NCBI GenBank assembly: GCA_023381535.1
Contig: JAMCSN010000229.1
Location: forward strand, 1,612-65,611
DNA from: Bacteroidota bacterium
GTDB taxonomy: Bacteria; Bacteroidota; Ignavibacteria; Ignavibacteriales; Melioribacteraceae
Length of the DNA stretch: 64,000 bases
Direction: 5' to 3'
A model generated the notes under the pieces. The model searched no databases. It was not told the DNA's origin and worked only from the letters and a program-made list of their open reading frames with translations. Position numbers and translations under genes: made by a program. This document shows, in pieces, positions 17,627-26,800 of the stretch. The stretch's first letter is position 1. Each line of letters opens with the position of its first letter.

Positions 17627-19750
17627 TTGATCAAGAAATACTATTACATATTATTCTTCGCTTTGTCTATTCCCATCTTCGGGCAATCATTAAGAAAATT
17701 GGAAGTAACTCAAATAAAATTTCTTGGCAATACCGCAATCTCTTCCTCAACATTAAGTACTGTTATTTATTCTAAAGAATCGCCAAGCTGGTTTTCTCAG
17801 TTTCTAGGAAAGTTTTCTTCTCTCGGCAATAAACCGGTTTATTTCGATTCGTTGTTGATCCCGCTGGACTTAAAAGCTATAAAAGAACTATACCGCTCCA
17901 AAGGTTATTTCAAAACAAGTGTTTCCGAAAAGACAATCACGGATAATTCTTCCGGCGAAGTAACATTGATTTATTCTATCGATGAAGCAAGTCCGGCGTA
18001 TATTAAATCGTTTGTTGTTAATGGATTGGATACAATCGCTCCGGAGTACCAGGTGCTGCTGCACGATTATGCAAAGGTGGACACAACAACAATTTATGAT
18101 GACGCATTGGTAGATGAAAAGAAGAATTACATCATAACGTTTTTGCGCGATCACGGATTCATGCTTAGCAAGGTTGATAAACCTACCGTAACGGTCGATA
18201 CGTTGAAAAACAAAGTTGATGTGAAACTGCAGTTCACTTCCGGCAGACGTTATAAAGTCGGCGAAATTTCGACCACAAGAACCGGCGCGGGTTTCGATTT
18301 GGTACATGACGATCTACTAAAGGAACTTGTAGGAATTAAAACCGGGCAATGGTACAGCAACTATGATATTCAGCGCGGGACGGTAAGACTTTTTAGAACA
18401 AATCTTTTTACGGCGGCGAACATAATGGCCGTAACGGCAGATACGGTCGGGAATGTCGTTCCGATACGAATTCTTGCAGACATCGGGACTATGAATGAGT
18501 TGTCTCCCGAAATAATTATGAACAACGAGGAAAACACATTCAACCTCGGTCTTGGTTTGAACTTTATTAGAAAAAATTTTTTTGGCGACGCTCGAAAGTT
18601 TACCATCGGCACATCTGCCGCGGCGCAAAATATTTCCGAATTTTTTCACAACCCGAGTTTTGCTGACTCAGCTTTTTACGGTTACTTTGATGCGCGTGTA
18701 TCGGTAGAACAACCGTTTATTTTCGGCAGAGCAATCGGAACAAAACTGGAAACATATTTTACGGCACAAAAGCAAAAAGATAAATACAACTCGAACATCT
18801 TTGGCGCCAAACTAAGTTTCGACTTTGAACTTCCGCAATTTACCTACATTACTTCTTTCAATACATATTTCAATATTGAACGGTCAGAGTACACATATAA
18901 ACCAATCTATCTGAAAAATTTGCTGAGCTTGTTTCTTCAAAGAAATAATTATCCCAAAGCTGTTGCGGATTCTTTAGCAGCAAAAAGTGTGGATTCGGAG
19001 CCAGGCGGACAAATGATTTCACAAAGTACAAATTCTGCCCTTGGGTTTAACGTTGGTGTAAACAAAACAAACGATTCATTTTTTCCAACCAGCGGTTATT
19101 CCCTTTCTCTTTTACTTGAAGACGGAAATGCAATTCCTTACTTAATCAGCCGGATAATAAAAACAGATTTTGCCCGCCCGTTATTTTTTAAAACTGTTTT
19201 CGCTTCTACGCTTTACTTACCGTTTTACTCTAACACAGTGAATTCGTTTGGTCTCAAGTTTAAATTGGGGCAAATATTTACTTATCGGGGTGACCAAGCC
19301 GATATTCCTCTCAACCAAAGATTGTACGCTGGTGGAAGCAACTCGGTAAGAGGATGGGCGTCACGTCAACTTGTCCCGCCAGTTTCCGAGTTCAGTCTAG
19401 GCGCAAATCCAACTCAAGAAGATCTTGTAGCAGTGCTTCAGAAAGGAGCCGCAACCGGCGGTTTCTTTTTACTGGAAGGATCAATTGAAACCAGAAACCG
19501 CCTTGTTGGTAAAGTCGGCTCTGCATTATTCATCGATTACGGAAATACATGGAACGGCTACAAAGAATTTCGTTTCGATCAAGTTGCCGTTGCCGCCGGT
19601 TTCGGCATAAGATATTATTCAGAATACGTTCCGCTCAGAATCGATTTCGGTTTGAAAGTTTACGATCCCAACGACCATCGCAGTATGTTTAAGAAAAGTT
19701 TTTGGTCGGAACTTCTCCAAATTCATCTTGGTATTGGCGAAGCGTTCTAA
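17627..19750 (+). CDS. Omp85-family outer membrane protein (BamA/TamA-like)
   Basis: A 707-residue outer-membrane protein starting at TTG, with a signal peptide ending near 'SIPIFGQ'. Residues about 25-230 contain POTRA-like modules ('VTQIKFLGNTAISSSTL', 'LYRSKGYF', 'YIKSFVVNGLD'), and about 290-707 form the 16-strand barrel domain, including the loop-6 signature 'GGSNSVRGW' at about residue 568 and a terminal Phe, as expected for BAM-dependent insertion. It could be a TamA-like or accessory Omp85 transporter; it has fewer POTRA repeats than BamA normally has. It follows the L,D-transpeptidase-like gene by 8 bp. Confidence 0.88.
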   Translation: MIKKYYYILFFALSIPIFGQSLRKLEVTQIKFLGNTAISSSTLSTVIYSKESPSWFSQFLGKFSSLGNKPVYFDSLLIPLDLKAIKELYRSKGYFKTSVSEKTITDNSSGEVTLIYSIDEASPAYIKSFVVNGLDTIAPEYQVLLHDYAKVDTTTIYDDALVDEKKNYIITFLRDHGFMLSKVDKPTVTVDTLKNKVDVKLQFTSGRRYKVGEISTTRTGAGFDLVHDDLLKELVGIKTGQWYSNYDIQRGTVRLFRTNLFTAANIMAVTADTVGNVVPIRILADIGTMNELSPEIIMNNEENTFNLGLGLNFIRKNFFGDARKFTIGTSAAAQNISEFFHNPSFADSAFYGYFDARVSVEQPFIFGRAIGTKLETYFTAQKQKDKYNSNIFGAKLSFDFELPQFTYITSFNTYFNIERSEYTYKPIYLKNLLSLFLQRNNYPKAVADSLAAKSVDSEPGGQMISQSTNSALGFNVGVNKTNDSFFPTSGYSLSLLLEDGNAIPYLISRIIKTDFARPLFFKTVFASTLYLPFYSNTVNSFGLKFKLGQIFTYRGDQADIPLNQRLYAGGSNSVRGWASRQLVPPVSEFSLGANPTQEDLVAVLQKGAATGGFFLLEGSIETRNRLVGKVGSALFIDYGNTWNGYKEFRFDQVAVAAGFGIRYYSEYVPLRIDFGLKVYDPNDHRSMFKKSFWSELLQIHLGIGEAF

Positions 19751-19866
19751 TTTTGCAGTATATATTGCCGTTTTTTTATCTTCTTCGGGGATGTTATTCT
19801 GGCTTATTATATCTTTGTTAGAAGCCCATTTTTGACTAAATTTGCCTTCACTTTTTTAAGGATTCT

Positions 19867-20742
19867 ATGATTTCGAGTATGACAGGATACGGCAAGGGAA
19901 GCGTCAGTAAAGGCGACTTGACCATCGAAACCGAAATCAAAAGCGTGAATAGCCGTTATCTCGATCTTTCGCTTCGGCTTCCGAAATTTTTGTTAAGCAA
20001 AGAGTTTGAGCTCAGAGAAAAGATCAAAAGCAGAATCCGGCGCGGCAAAGTGTACGTTTCTATTTCAGTTCGCAAAGGTGAGTTTGAAGAAAGATTTAAC
20101 GAAGTCGATCCGGCGGGAATTAAGTTCGTTGTAAATCTTTTGAGCGAAATAAAGAAATCGGCAAAGATACGCCAGTCACTTTCTCTTAGTGATCTGCTTC
20201 TTTTTCAAAATATGCTTTTTAAGGATGATAGCGAACAGGCAAGCGAGGAGTTTAGTCTGGTTCTTAAATCCATCGATGCGGCAATTGATGAGCTGAACAA
20301 AATGAGAGATGCCGAAGGTAGCGAACTTGAAAAAGATCTCCGCAAGCGAATTAGTTTGATTGATGAAGCCGTATCAAAGGTTGAAAAAGGATCTGATGAA
20401 AGTGTTAAGCAGTACTTTGATAAGTTGAAAGAGAAAGCAAAAAATTTGATGTCGGAACTTGCAAATAATGAAGACCGGCTGAACATGGAACTGGCTATAC
20501 TTGCAGAGCGATCCGATGTAACTGAAGAATGTGTCCGGCTGCGCAGCCACATGAAGATGTTTCTTGAAACGCTGCTGAAACCGGAAGATGCGGGACGCAG
20601 ACTGAATTTTATACTTCAGGAAATGAACAGGGAAGCAAACACGATTAACAGTAAAACCGTTTCTTCCGAAATTTCGCACAATGGAATTTCGATAAAGGAA
20701 GAGATTGAAAAAATTCGTGAACAAATTCAAAACATTGAGTAG
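19867..20742 (+). CDS. yicC: YicC/YloC family endoribonuclease
   Basis: A 291-residue protein of the YicC family, recently described as endoribonucleases. It starts with the family hallmark 'MISSMTGYGKG', continues with 'IKSVNSRYLDLSLRLP', and has the C-terminal DUF1732 block ('EECVRLRSHMKMF', 'GRRLNFILQEMNREANT', the most conserved part of the family). Start ATG 19867 lies 117 bp after the Omp85 gene. The gene stands directly before gmk and rpoZ, the standard yicC-gmk-rpoZ arrangement found across bacteria, which supports the assignment. Confidence 0.94.
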   Translation: MISSMTGYGKGSVSKGDLTIETEIKSVNSRYLDLSLRLPKFLLSKEFELREKIKSRIRRGKVYVSISVRKGEFEERFNEVDPAGIKFVVNLLSEIKKSAKIRQSLSLSDLLLFQNMLFKDDSEQASEEFSLVLKSIDAAIDELNKMRDAEGSELEKDLRKRISLIDEAVSKVEKGSDESVKQYFDKLKEKAKNLMSELANNEDRLNMELAILAERSDVTEECVRLRSHMKMFLETLLKPEDAGRRLNFILQEMNREANTINSKTVSSEISHNGISIKEEIEKIREQIQNIE

Positions 20743-20745
20743 AAA

Positions 20746-21333
20746 TTGGCAGTTAATAAAGCGCAACTTTTTGTCTTCTCCGCTCCAAGCGGTTCCGGTA
20801 AAACTACCATCGTTAGGGAAGTATTGAAATGTTTTCCAGATTTTGTATTCTCAATTTCTGCAACCACTCGTAAAAGAAGAGCGAGTGAAAAAAACGGCGT
20901 TGATTATTTTTTTATATCCGAAGATGAATTCAAGAAGAAGATTGATAACGGCGAATTTGTTGAGTGGGAAAAGTTTTACGACTATTACTACGGCACAATC
21001 AAACGGTTGATCGACGAGAATTTAGAAAAAGGTTTGTGTACTGTTTTCGAAGTTGATGTAAAGGGAGCGTTAAACATAAAAGAAGCTTATCCGAATTCCG
21101 TTCTGATTTTTATTGCTCCTCCGAGCATTGAAGAACTTAGGAAAAGATTGATTGAAAGAAACACCGAGACCGAAGAAGATTTAAGAAAACGAATTGAACG
21201 CGCTGAGATGGAATTGGGTTTTAAAGATAGATTTGATTACGTAGTTTCCAATATCGATTTAGAACTTGCAAAAAAAGAAGTTAAGAAAATAATAGAGAAA
21301 GAAAGATCAAAGGAGGTAGTAAGTGGCAATTAA
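20746..21333 (+). CDS. gmk: Guanylate kinase
   Basis: Phosphorylates GMP to GDP with ATP in the cytoplasm. A P-loop 'SAPSGSGKTT' lies near the N-terminus, followed by the GMP-binding 'SATTRKRRASEKNGVDYFF' region, 'FVEWEKFYDYYYGT' and 'VFEVDVKGALNIK', and the lid 'RKRLIERNTETEEDLRKR'. At 195 residues it has the normal length. It begins at TTG three bases after the yicC stop and overlaps rpoZ by 11 bp, so the three genes are translationally coupled. Confidence 0.96.
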   Translation: MAVNKAQLFVFSAPSGSGKTTIVREVLKCFPDFVFSISATTRKRRASEKNGVDYFFISEDEFKKKIDNGEFVEWEKFYDYYYGTIKRLIDENLEKGLCTVFEVDVKGALNIKEAYPNSVLIFIAPPSIEELRKRLIERNTETEEDLRKRIERAEMELGFKDRFDYVVSNIDLELAKKEVKKIIEKERSKEVVSGN

Positions 21334-21622
21334 ACCTATAAACTTGACCAAGATTAAGGAAAAAATTCCTAATCTTTATGAGGGCGTCGTTGTTATTGCT
21401 AAAAGAGCCAGAAAAATTAACGACGATAATAAGCTGGAGTTTAATACGCTAACCAGCACAATGAACGCCGGTCACGAAGAGGAATTTGAGGACAGAGAAA
21501 ATCCCGAACAAATGAAATTGTCCTTGGAATTCGAAAAACGTGAAAAACCGCATATTCAAGCTACCCAGGAACTTCTTAAAGGCAATATTGAATATCGCTA
21601 CAAAGTAGAAAAAGAAAAATAA
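21323..21622 (+). CDS. rpoZ: DNA-directed RNA polymerase omega subunit
   Basis: Omega assists folding and assembly of the beta' subunit of RNA polymerase. The 99-residue protein has the family core 'NLYEGVVVIAKRARKIN' near residues 16-33, followed by an acidic, family-divergent tail. AAGGAGG sits just before the GTG start, inside the end of gmk. It is the last gene of the yicC-gmk-rpoZ unit, with a terminator right after it. Confidence 0.9.
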   Translation: MAIKPINLTKIKEKIPNLYEGVVVIAKRARKINDDNKLEFNTLTSTMNAGHEEEFEDRENPEQMKLSLEFEKREKPHIQATQELLKGNIEYRYKVEKEK

Positions 21623-21643
21623 TTTTCGATTTCAGTTGTTTAG

Positions 21644-21680
21644 AGCGGAGAACTTTTGAAGTTTCTCCGCTTTTATTTTT
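21644..21680 (+). terminator. Terminator after rpoZ
   Basis: AGCGGAGAACTT pairs with AAGTTTCTCCGCT (one bulged base, 3-nt loop) and is followed by a T-rich tail. Confidence 0.88.
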
Positions 21681-21775
21681 TTCAAACCGCATTCTTGTTT
21701 AAGAAAATTTTTGCTAAATTCTCCTTCAAAGTCTGTCGGTCAATCCGCCGATCCAAGAATTAAAATGGTTCTAAA

Positions 21776-22525
21776 TTGATTTCACAGCAAAAACCATTAA
21801 TCGAATCGCTCAAAGATCAGCAAGAAATTTTTGGCGATTTACTTTTCGAGGAGATTCAAACCAAATCGGCAACCGACCTTCCCGAGGAAACTATTAGCAT
21901 GAAAAGTTCGAAAAAGATAGAAGTGGAATTGAACAATAATTTATTCCAAGAAGATTTTCAGGCGGCAAAATCTCTCAAAGAACTGGATTCGATGATTCAT
22001 GATTGCCAAAAATGCGCTTTGGGCAAAACAAGAAATAAATTTGTCTTCGGCGTCGGAAATCCCAATGCAACAGCAATGTTGATTGGTGAAGCGCCGGGCG
22101 CAGATGAAGATGCTCAAGGCGAACCGTTCGTTGGCAGAGCCGGAAAACTGTTGAACGACATTTTGAAAGCCCTCGACATGAAACGGGAAGAAGTTTACAT
22201 CGCAAACATTTTAAAATGCCGTCCTCCTAATAACCGCGACCCGCTTCCTTCGGAAGAAGACACATGCAAACCTCATCTTCTCAAACAAATCGAACTAATC
22301 AAACCGAAAATTATTTTATGTTTGGGAAGAGTTGCCGCGAATGCACTACTCGGCAAAAAATTATCTTTGACCGATCTTCGTGAAAACATTTATGATCTTG
22401 ACGGAATAAAAGTTTTTGCAACTTATCATCCGGCGGCTCTACTTAGAAATCCGCACTGGAAAAGAGGCTGCTGGGAAGATTTTAAGAAATTCAAAAAATT
22501 GTATGACGAACTGAGTGTAAATTAA
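21776..22525 (+). CDS. Uracil-DNA glycosylase, family 4 (Fe-S type)
   Basis: Removes uracil from DNA at the start of base-excision repair. After a 70-residue low-similarity N-terminal extension the protein shows the 4Fe-4S ligands C77-x2-C80 ('CQKC'), the motif-1 'GEAPGADEDAQGEPFVGRAG', further ligand cysteines in 'ILKCRPPNNRDP' and 'DTCKPHL', and the 'TYHPAALLRNP' loop of motif 3. Its 249 residues match extended family-4 enzymes. TTG is the likely start, as no ATG precedes the conserved part until inside the extension. The dnaB gene begins 1 bp after its stop, so both are one operon. Confidence 0.94.
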   Translation: MISQQKPLIESLKDQQEIFGDLLFEEIQTKSATDLPEETISMKSSKKIEVELNNNLFQEDFQAAKSLKELDSMIHDCQKCALGKTRNKFVFGVGNPNATAMLIGEAPGADEDAQGEPFVGRAGKLLNDILKALDMKREEVYIANILKCRPPNNRDPLPSEEDTCKPHLLKQIELIKPKIILCLGRVAANALLGKKLSLTDLRENIYDLDGIKVFATYHPAALLRNPHWKRGCWEDFKKFKKLYDELSVN

Positions 22526-22526
22526 A

Positions 22527-23993
22527 ATGGCAAAGCGTACAGTAAACAGATCCGGCGGGAAAGAAAATTTTGACATTGAAAAATTAAAATCTTCAGCCAA
22601 GCAGCCGCCGGCAGCGACAGAAGTTGAAATGTCTGTCCTCGGTGCAATGTTGATTGATGAAAGTGCCGTTCCAAAAGCTATCGAAGTTCTAAAACCGGAT
22701 TCGTTTTTTGATAAGAAAAACCGCGCTGTTTTCGAAGCAATGTTTTCGTTGTACGAAGCGAACGAACCTATCGATACAGTTTCGGTTTATGAAGAGCTGA
22801 AAAAATCCGGCAAAGTTGATGCAGCCGGGGGCGCTGTTTATTTGAGCAAACTCACGCAAGACGTTTCATCAGCAGCTAACATAGATTATCATGCTCGCGT
22901 TGTTTTGGAAAAATGGATTCTTCGCCAGCTCATCAGCGCTTCGATGACGATTGCTAATTCGGCATACGATGGAAACGAAGATGTTTTCGATCTGCTCGAT
23001 GCTGCCGAAAGCAAAATATTTCAGATCTCCGAAGAGGGAATTAAAGAATCATTCAAGTCGATGGACAAAGCTGTAAAAGAAGCGCTTGAGTTGATTGAAG
23101 CGATTCACTCGAAACATATTTCAATGTTCTCGGTACCGTCGGGATTTCTTGAGTTGGATGATTTGCTCGGCGGATTTCAGAAATCGGATTTGATAATTGT
23201 TGCGGCGCGTCCCTCGATGGGAAAGACAGCATTCGCAATGTCGGCAGCACGCAACGCAGCAATCGATCATGGTGTTCCAATTGGAATTTTCAGTTTGGAA
23301 ATGTCAACCATTCAGTTGGCAACAAGATTAATATCTGCCGAAGCGCGCATCAACGCGCACAACGTTAGGACAGGCAAGTTCAGAGCCGAAGACGGCGCAA
23401 AGATCAGCAGAACTGTTCATAAGTTGAGCAAAGCGCCGATATATATAGACGATACGCCGGCAATCTCAATACTTGAACTTCGAGCCAAGGCGCGACGATT
23501 AAAGAATGAAAAGAATATCGGATTGATTGTTATTGATTATCTTCAACTGTTGAGTTCATCATTTCACATGGAAAGCCGCGAGCGGGAAATTTCCACAATC
23601 TCAAGATCGCTTAAGTCGTTGGCAAAAGAATTAAACATTCCGGTCATTGCGCTTTCGCAGTTGAACCGGCAAGTTGAAGCGCGTACCGATAAGAAACCGA
23701 TGCTTTCGGATTTACGCGAGTCGGGTTCGATCGAACAAGATGCAGACGTTGTTCTGTTTTTGTATAGACCGGAAGTATATAACATCACGCAATATTCCGG
23801 CGGAGATATGAACGGTGAATCCACAGAAGGTGTTGCCGAAGTTATTGTCGGCAAGCAGCGTAACGGGCCTATCGGCGAAGTTAAACTCCGGTTCATGAAA
23901 GATTATGCAAAGTTTGAAAATTTGGAACGGTTCAGACAAGCACTTCCATCGGCGGCAGAACAAATTGAGGCTCCAGAGGATCTTCCCATATGA
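22527..23993 (+). CDS. dnaB: Replicative DNA helicase
   Basis: The hexameric helicase that unwinds DNA at the replication fork. The N-terminal DnaB domain (about 30-135, 'PPAATEVEMSVLGAML', 'DSFFDKKNRAVFEAM') is followed by a linker and the RecA-like C-terminal domain with Walker A 'ARPSMGKTAFAM', Walker B 'IVIDYLQLL', and 'LSQLNRQVEARTDKKP' then 'DLRESGSIEQDADVV'. No intein is present. The 488-residue length is normal. The stop overlaps the next start by 4 bp (ATGA). Confidence 0.97.
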   Translation: MAKRTVNRSGGKENFDIEKLKSSAKQPPAATEVEMSVLGAMLIDESAVPKAIEVLKPDSFFDKKNRAVFEAMFSLYEANEPIDTVSVYEELKKSGKVDAAGGAVYLSKLTQDVSSAANIDYHARVVLEKWILRQLISASMTIANSAYDGNEDVFDLLDAAESKIFQISEEGIKESFKSMDKAVKEALELIEAIHSKHISMFSVPSGFLELDDLLGGFQKSDLIIVAARPSMGKTAFAMSAARNAAIDHGVPIGIFSLEMSTIQLATRLISAEARINAHNVRTGKFRAEDGAKISRTVHKLSKAPIYIDDTPAISILELRAKARRLKNEKNIGLIVIDYLQLLSSSFHMESREREISTISRSLKSLAKELNIPVIALSQLNRQVEARTDKKPMLSDLRESGSIEQDADVVLFLYRPEVYNITQYSGGDMNGESTEGVAEVIVGKQRNGPIGEVKLRFMKDYAKFENLERFRQALPSAAEQIEAPEDLPI

Positions 23994-24844
23994 AAAAATA
24001 TTTTTTGCTGCTGCTCTTTCTCGCTTCCAATGTTTTTCCTCAAGCGATCTATACTCAAGCCGACGTTGATGTTTGTAAATCTAAGTTTGATTTAGCTGTA
24101 GAAAAAAATCTTTCCAAACTTCCAATCAATGAAGTGATCATTGCTATCGCGAAAAGTTTCATCGGGACAGATTACACCCCCAACACCTTGGAAAAAGGTG
24201 ATAAAGAAAATTTGGTAATCCATTTAACCGGACTTGACTGCTATACGTTCTTGGAAAGTTCTTTCGTGTTGGCGCGATGCATCAAAGAGGGGAAAACCTC
24301 ATTCCAAGATTATGAAAATGAGCTGACGAAAATACGGTACCGGAACGGCAAGATTGACGAGTATCCATCGCGGCTTCATTATTTTTCCGATTGGATTTAC
24401 GATATGAACAAACGCGGCATCGGGAAAGATATAACTAAAGAAATTGGCGGCGTGCCGTACAAAAAGAAAATTGATTTCATGAGCACTCACGTCGATTCAT
24501 ACCGGCAGTTGAAAGACAATCCGAAATTTGTGAATGAAATTGCTGCGATAGAAAAACAAATTTCATCAAGAAAATATTACTACGTGGCCCAAGAAAAAAT
24601 TGCAAGCATCGAAAAGAAAATTGAAAGCGGTGACATTATCGGTATCACAACAAACATTGACGGTCTGGATATTGCTCACACCGGCATTGCGATTAGAATG
24701 GATGACGGAAGAATTCATCTGCTGCACGCGCCGAATGTCGGTTACAAAGTTCAGATCACGGAAAAACCGCTGGCTGAGTACATCAAAGGAAATAAAAAGC
24801 AAACCGGAATAATGGTTTTGCAACCCGAAGAACCGGCTAACTAA
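23990..24844 (+). CDS. DUF1460 family, N-acetylmuramoyl-L-alanine amidase-like protein
   Basis: A 284-residue exported protein with a signal peptide ('YFLLLLFLASNVFPQ'). The body matches the DUF1460 family, which has an NlpC/P60-like fold and is annotated as amidase-like. The probable nucleophile is the Cys in 'TGLDCYTFLES', with a later His in 'DIAHTGIAIR' and 'LLHAPN'. Such proteins are thought to trim cell-wall peptides in the periplasm; the substrate here is not known. Start ATG overlaps the dnaB stop by 4 bp, so it is translated with dnaB although the functions are unrelated. Confidence 0.85.
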   Translation: MKKYFLLLLFLASNVFPQAIYTQADVDVCKSKFDLAVEKNLSKLPINEVIIAIAKSFIGTDYTPNTLEKGDKENLVIHLTGLDCYTFLESSFVLARCIKEGKTSFQDYENELTKIRYRNGKIDEYPSRLHYFSDWIYDMNKRGIGKDITKEIGGVPYKKKIDFMSTHVDSYRQLKDNPKFVNEIAAIEKQISSRKYYYVAQEKIASIEKKIESGDIIGITTNIDGLDIAHTGIAIRMDDGRIHLLHAPNVGYKVQITEKPLAEYIKGNKKQTGIMVLQPEEPAN

Positions 24845-24851
24845 AATTCTT

Positions 24852-24901
24852 AATTCCTCGCCTCGCTGCATTCACATTCAGCGAGTCAAAGCGGGTCAAT
24901 T
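24852..24901. repeat. 50-bp repeat, copy 1 (inverted copy at 51562-51611)
   Basis: This 50-bp intergenic segment is identical to the reverse complement of 51562-51611. Its core is palindromic: CTCGCTG and CAGCGAG around a 10-base centre. It lies between two convergent genes, so it could act as a transcription barrier, but no T-run follows. It also has the CCTCGCCTCG word shared with the repeats near 2121 and 16791. Confidence 0.92.
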
Positions 24902-24913
24902 CGCAATTCTCAA

Positions 24914-25768
24914 TTACTTCTTTATCAGGCTCAGAAGCATTTTAATATTCTCCAAATCTTCCTTCTGTTCTTTACCTTTCGGCGTTTCCAAAATCTTCGG
25001 CACCTTTTCCAGCTTCTTATCGTTCATAATATTTGTAAAACCTTCCTTGCCGATAAATCCTTTTCCGATGTGGTCGTGGCGATCCACGCGCGAACCCAAT
25101 TCTTTCTTGCTGTCGTTCATGTGAATGCAGTTCAGTAAATCCAAACCGATGATGTCGTCGAATTCCTTAATTACTTTTTTATATTCTTTTGGGTCTTTGA
25201 TGTTGTAACCCGCGGCAAAAATGTGAGCGGTATCTATGCAGACACACATCCTTTCCTTCTCGTCAACCATGTCGATTATTTTTTTTAGCTGCTCAAACCG
25301 GTAACCGAGCGCGTTGCCTTGTCCGGCGGTTGCTTCCAACATGCTTTTTACTTTGTAACCTTTGGTTTGTTCGTGCGTAATATTTAACGACTCGGCGATA
25401 ATTTTCAGCCCTTCCTCTTCGCCTTGTCCGCCATGAGAACCGGGATGAAAATTCAAATACGGAATTTCTAAAAGCTCGCAACGTTTCAGTTCATCCAGAA
25501 ATGATTTGCGTGACTTCTCCAAATTCTCCGGATCTTTCGCGCAGAGATTTATCAAGTATGAATCGTGTGAGACAATTGCCTTGATGTTGGAGTTGCTCTT
25601 CTTTTCTTTGAATGCATTTATTTCTTTTTCAGTTAGGTCTTTTGAGAACCAGCGGTTGTTATTTTTTGTGAAGAGCTGAATCGCCGTGAAGCCGAGCCCT
25701 TCACCGTTGTCTATTGCTGAGTCGACTCCGCCGGCAACAAAAACATGTGCGCCAAGTAAGTGTTTCAT
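24914..25768 (-). CDS. nfo: Endonuclease IV (deoxyribonuclease IV)
   Basis: AP endonuclease that cuts 5' to abasic sites in base-excision repair, using a trinuclear zinc centre. Family motifs are seen: 'MKHLLGAHVFVAGGV', 'NFHPGSHGG', 'CIDTAHIFAAGY' (the usual DTCH is DTAH here) and 'LLNCIHMNDSKKELGSRVDRHDHIGKG'. A longer frame exists to 25891 but its added residues (a hydrophobic stretch then DHDYDQEHEKE) are not part of the family; ATG at 25768 has AGAGG just upstream and gives 285 residues, the normal length. Confidence 0.94.
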   Translation of the reverse strand: MKHLLGAHVFVAGGVDSAIDNGEGLGFTAIQLFTKNNNRWFSKDLTEKEINAFKEKKSNSNIKAIVSHDSYLINLCAKDPENLEKSRKSFLDELKRCELLEIPYLNFHPGSHGGQGEEEGLKIIAESLNITHEQTKGYKVKSMLEATAGQGNALGYRFEQLKKIIDMVDEKERMCVCIDTAHIFAAGYNIKDPKEYKKVIKEFDDIIGLDLLNCIHMNDSKKELGSRVDRHDHIGKGFIGKEGFTNIMNDKKLEKVPKILETPKGKEQKEDLENIKMLLSLIKK

Positions 25769-25789
25769 ATATACCTCTTTCTCATGTTC

Positions 25790-25809
25790 TTGATCATAAT
25801 CGTGATCAA
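25790..25809. promoter_or_regulatory. Inverted repeat between nfo and the SDR gene
   Basis: TTGATCA and TGATCAA flank six bases in the shared promoter region of two divergent genes. Nearby GAGCATG/GAGCACGATCAAGAGC words make the stretch look like degenerate low-complexity repeat, so it may be an operator or only a repeat; I cannot tell. Confidence 0.3.
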
Positions 25810-25918
25810 AAAAAATATCGAGCATGAAAATGAGCACGATCAAGAGCAAGAATGAATTTTGTTTTATAATTAAAGATAATATTATTGCCATGAATAATTT
25901 ATGGAATGAGAATCACAG

Positions 25919-26800
25919 ATGAAAATTTTTATCACCGGAGGAAGCGGAACACTTGGACAATATTTGAACCTTGAATTAAATGGGAAGCACGATATCCTTA
26001 CCCAGTTCAATTCTAACTTAGGAAATTGCGGCTCATTTAATTCCGAAAAGCTTTCCATAGAAGATTATGGCAAGTTAGAGAAAGTGTTTTCATCATTCCG
26101 TCCCGATGTAGTGATTCACACGGCTTCGGTATCCAACGCGGAGAAAGCAGATCGTTTGGCGGCGGATGTTGTTTACGATATAAATGTCAACGCGACTCAA
26201 GTTGTTTCGGAACTGTGCGACCGATACAAAGCAAAATTAATTTACACTTCTTCCGATTTGGTTTATGCCGGTTACCGCGGTTCTATGTTGAAAGAAGATT
26301 CGAAGCTAATACCGGTTTCGTTGTATGCCGAAACAAAATTGATGGGTGAAGTTAAAATTCAGCAGACGTTCGGCAACTACGTGATTCTGAGAATGGCTCT
26401 TATGTTCGGTTTGGGACTGAATCACTCGCGGAATCATTTTCATTTTATGTTTGATGAACTTCGCAACGGCAGAACGGTAAAACTTTTTACCGATCAGTTC
26501 CGAACGCCGGTTGCTTTGAAAGATGCTTCCCGGATGATTTCGGATTTGATCGAGAAAAATATTTCCGGTGAAGTTATAAACCTCGGAGGAAATGAAAGAG
26601 TATCCCGGTACAATTTGGGTGAAATTCTTTGCGAAGAAGTTGGGTTAGACAAAAATCTTTTGATTGCTACTACAATGGACGAAATGGGCGTTCCATACAA
26701 AGTTGCGGATGTTTCTATGAATACCGAAAAGTTGAATTCTTACGGTGTAAAATCTAAAAGTGTGCGAGAATCTATCAACGAGATCGTTAAGCGGTTTTGA
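25919..26800 (+). CDS. SDR-family NAD(P)-dependent reductase, RmlD (dTDP-4-dehydrorhamnose reductase)-like
   Basis: A 293-residue extended short-chain dehydrogenase. The nucleotide-binding motif 'TGGSGTLG' is at residues 6-13, '[15 protein letters not shown]' and '[10 protein letters not shown]' form the central part, and the catalytic 'YAETK' (Y-x3-K) follows. The closest recognised fold is RmlD, which makes dTDP-L-rhamnose, but no other rml gene is adjacent, so the substrate is uncertain. Its last 14 bp overlap the end of the convergent gatB gene. Confidence 0.85.
   Translation: MKIFITGGSGTLGQYLNLELNGKHDILTQFNSNLGNCGSFNSEKLSIEDYGKLEKVFSSFRPDVVIHTASVSNAEKADRLAADVVYDINVNATQVVSELCDRYKAKLIYTSSDLVYAGYRGSMLKEDSKLIPVSLYAETKLMGEVKIQQTFGNYVILRMALMFGLGLNHSRNHFHFMFDELRNGRTVKLFTDQFRTPVALKDASRMISDLIEKNISGEVINLGGNERVSRYNLGEILCEEVGLDKNLLIATTMDEMGVPYKVADVSMNTEKLNSYGVKSKSVRESINEIVKRF

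Noticed and set aside
25769..25891. Longer N-terminus for endonuclease IV
   Set aside because: The added residues are a hydrophobic run then DHDYDQEHEKE, not found in the family; ATG 25768 has a good RBS.
26787..26800. Convergent 14-bp overlap of the SDR gene and gatB as a regulatory device
   Set aside because: Short tail-to-tail overlaps are common and no further signal is present.
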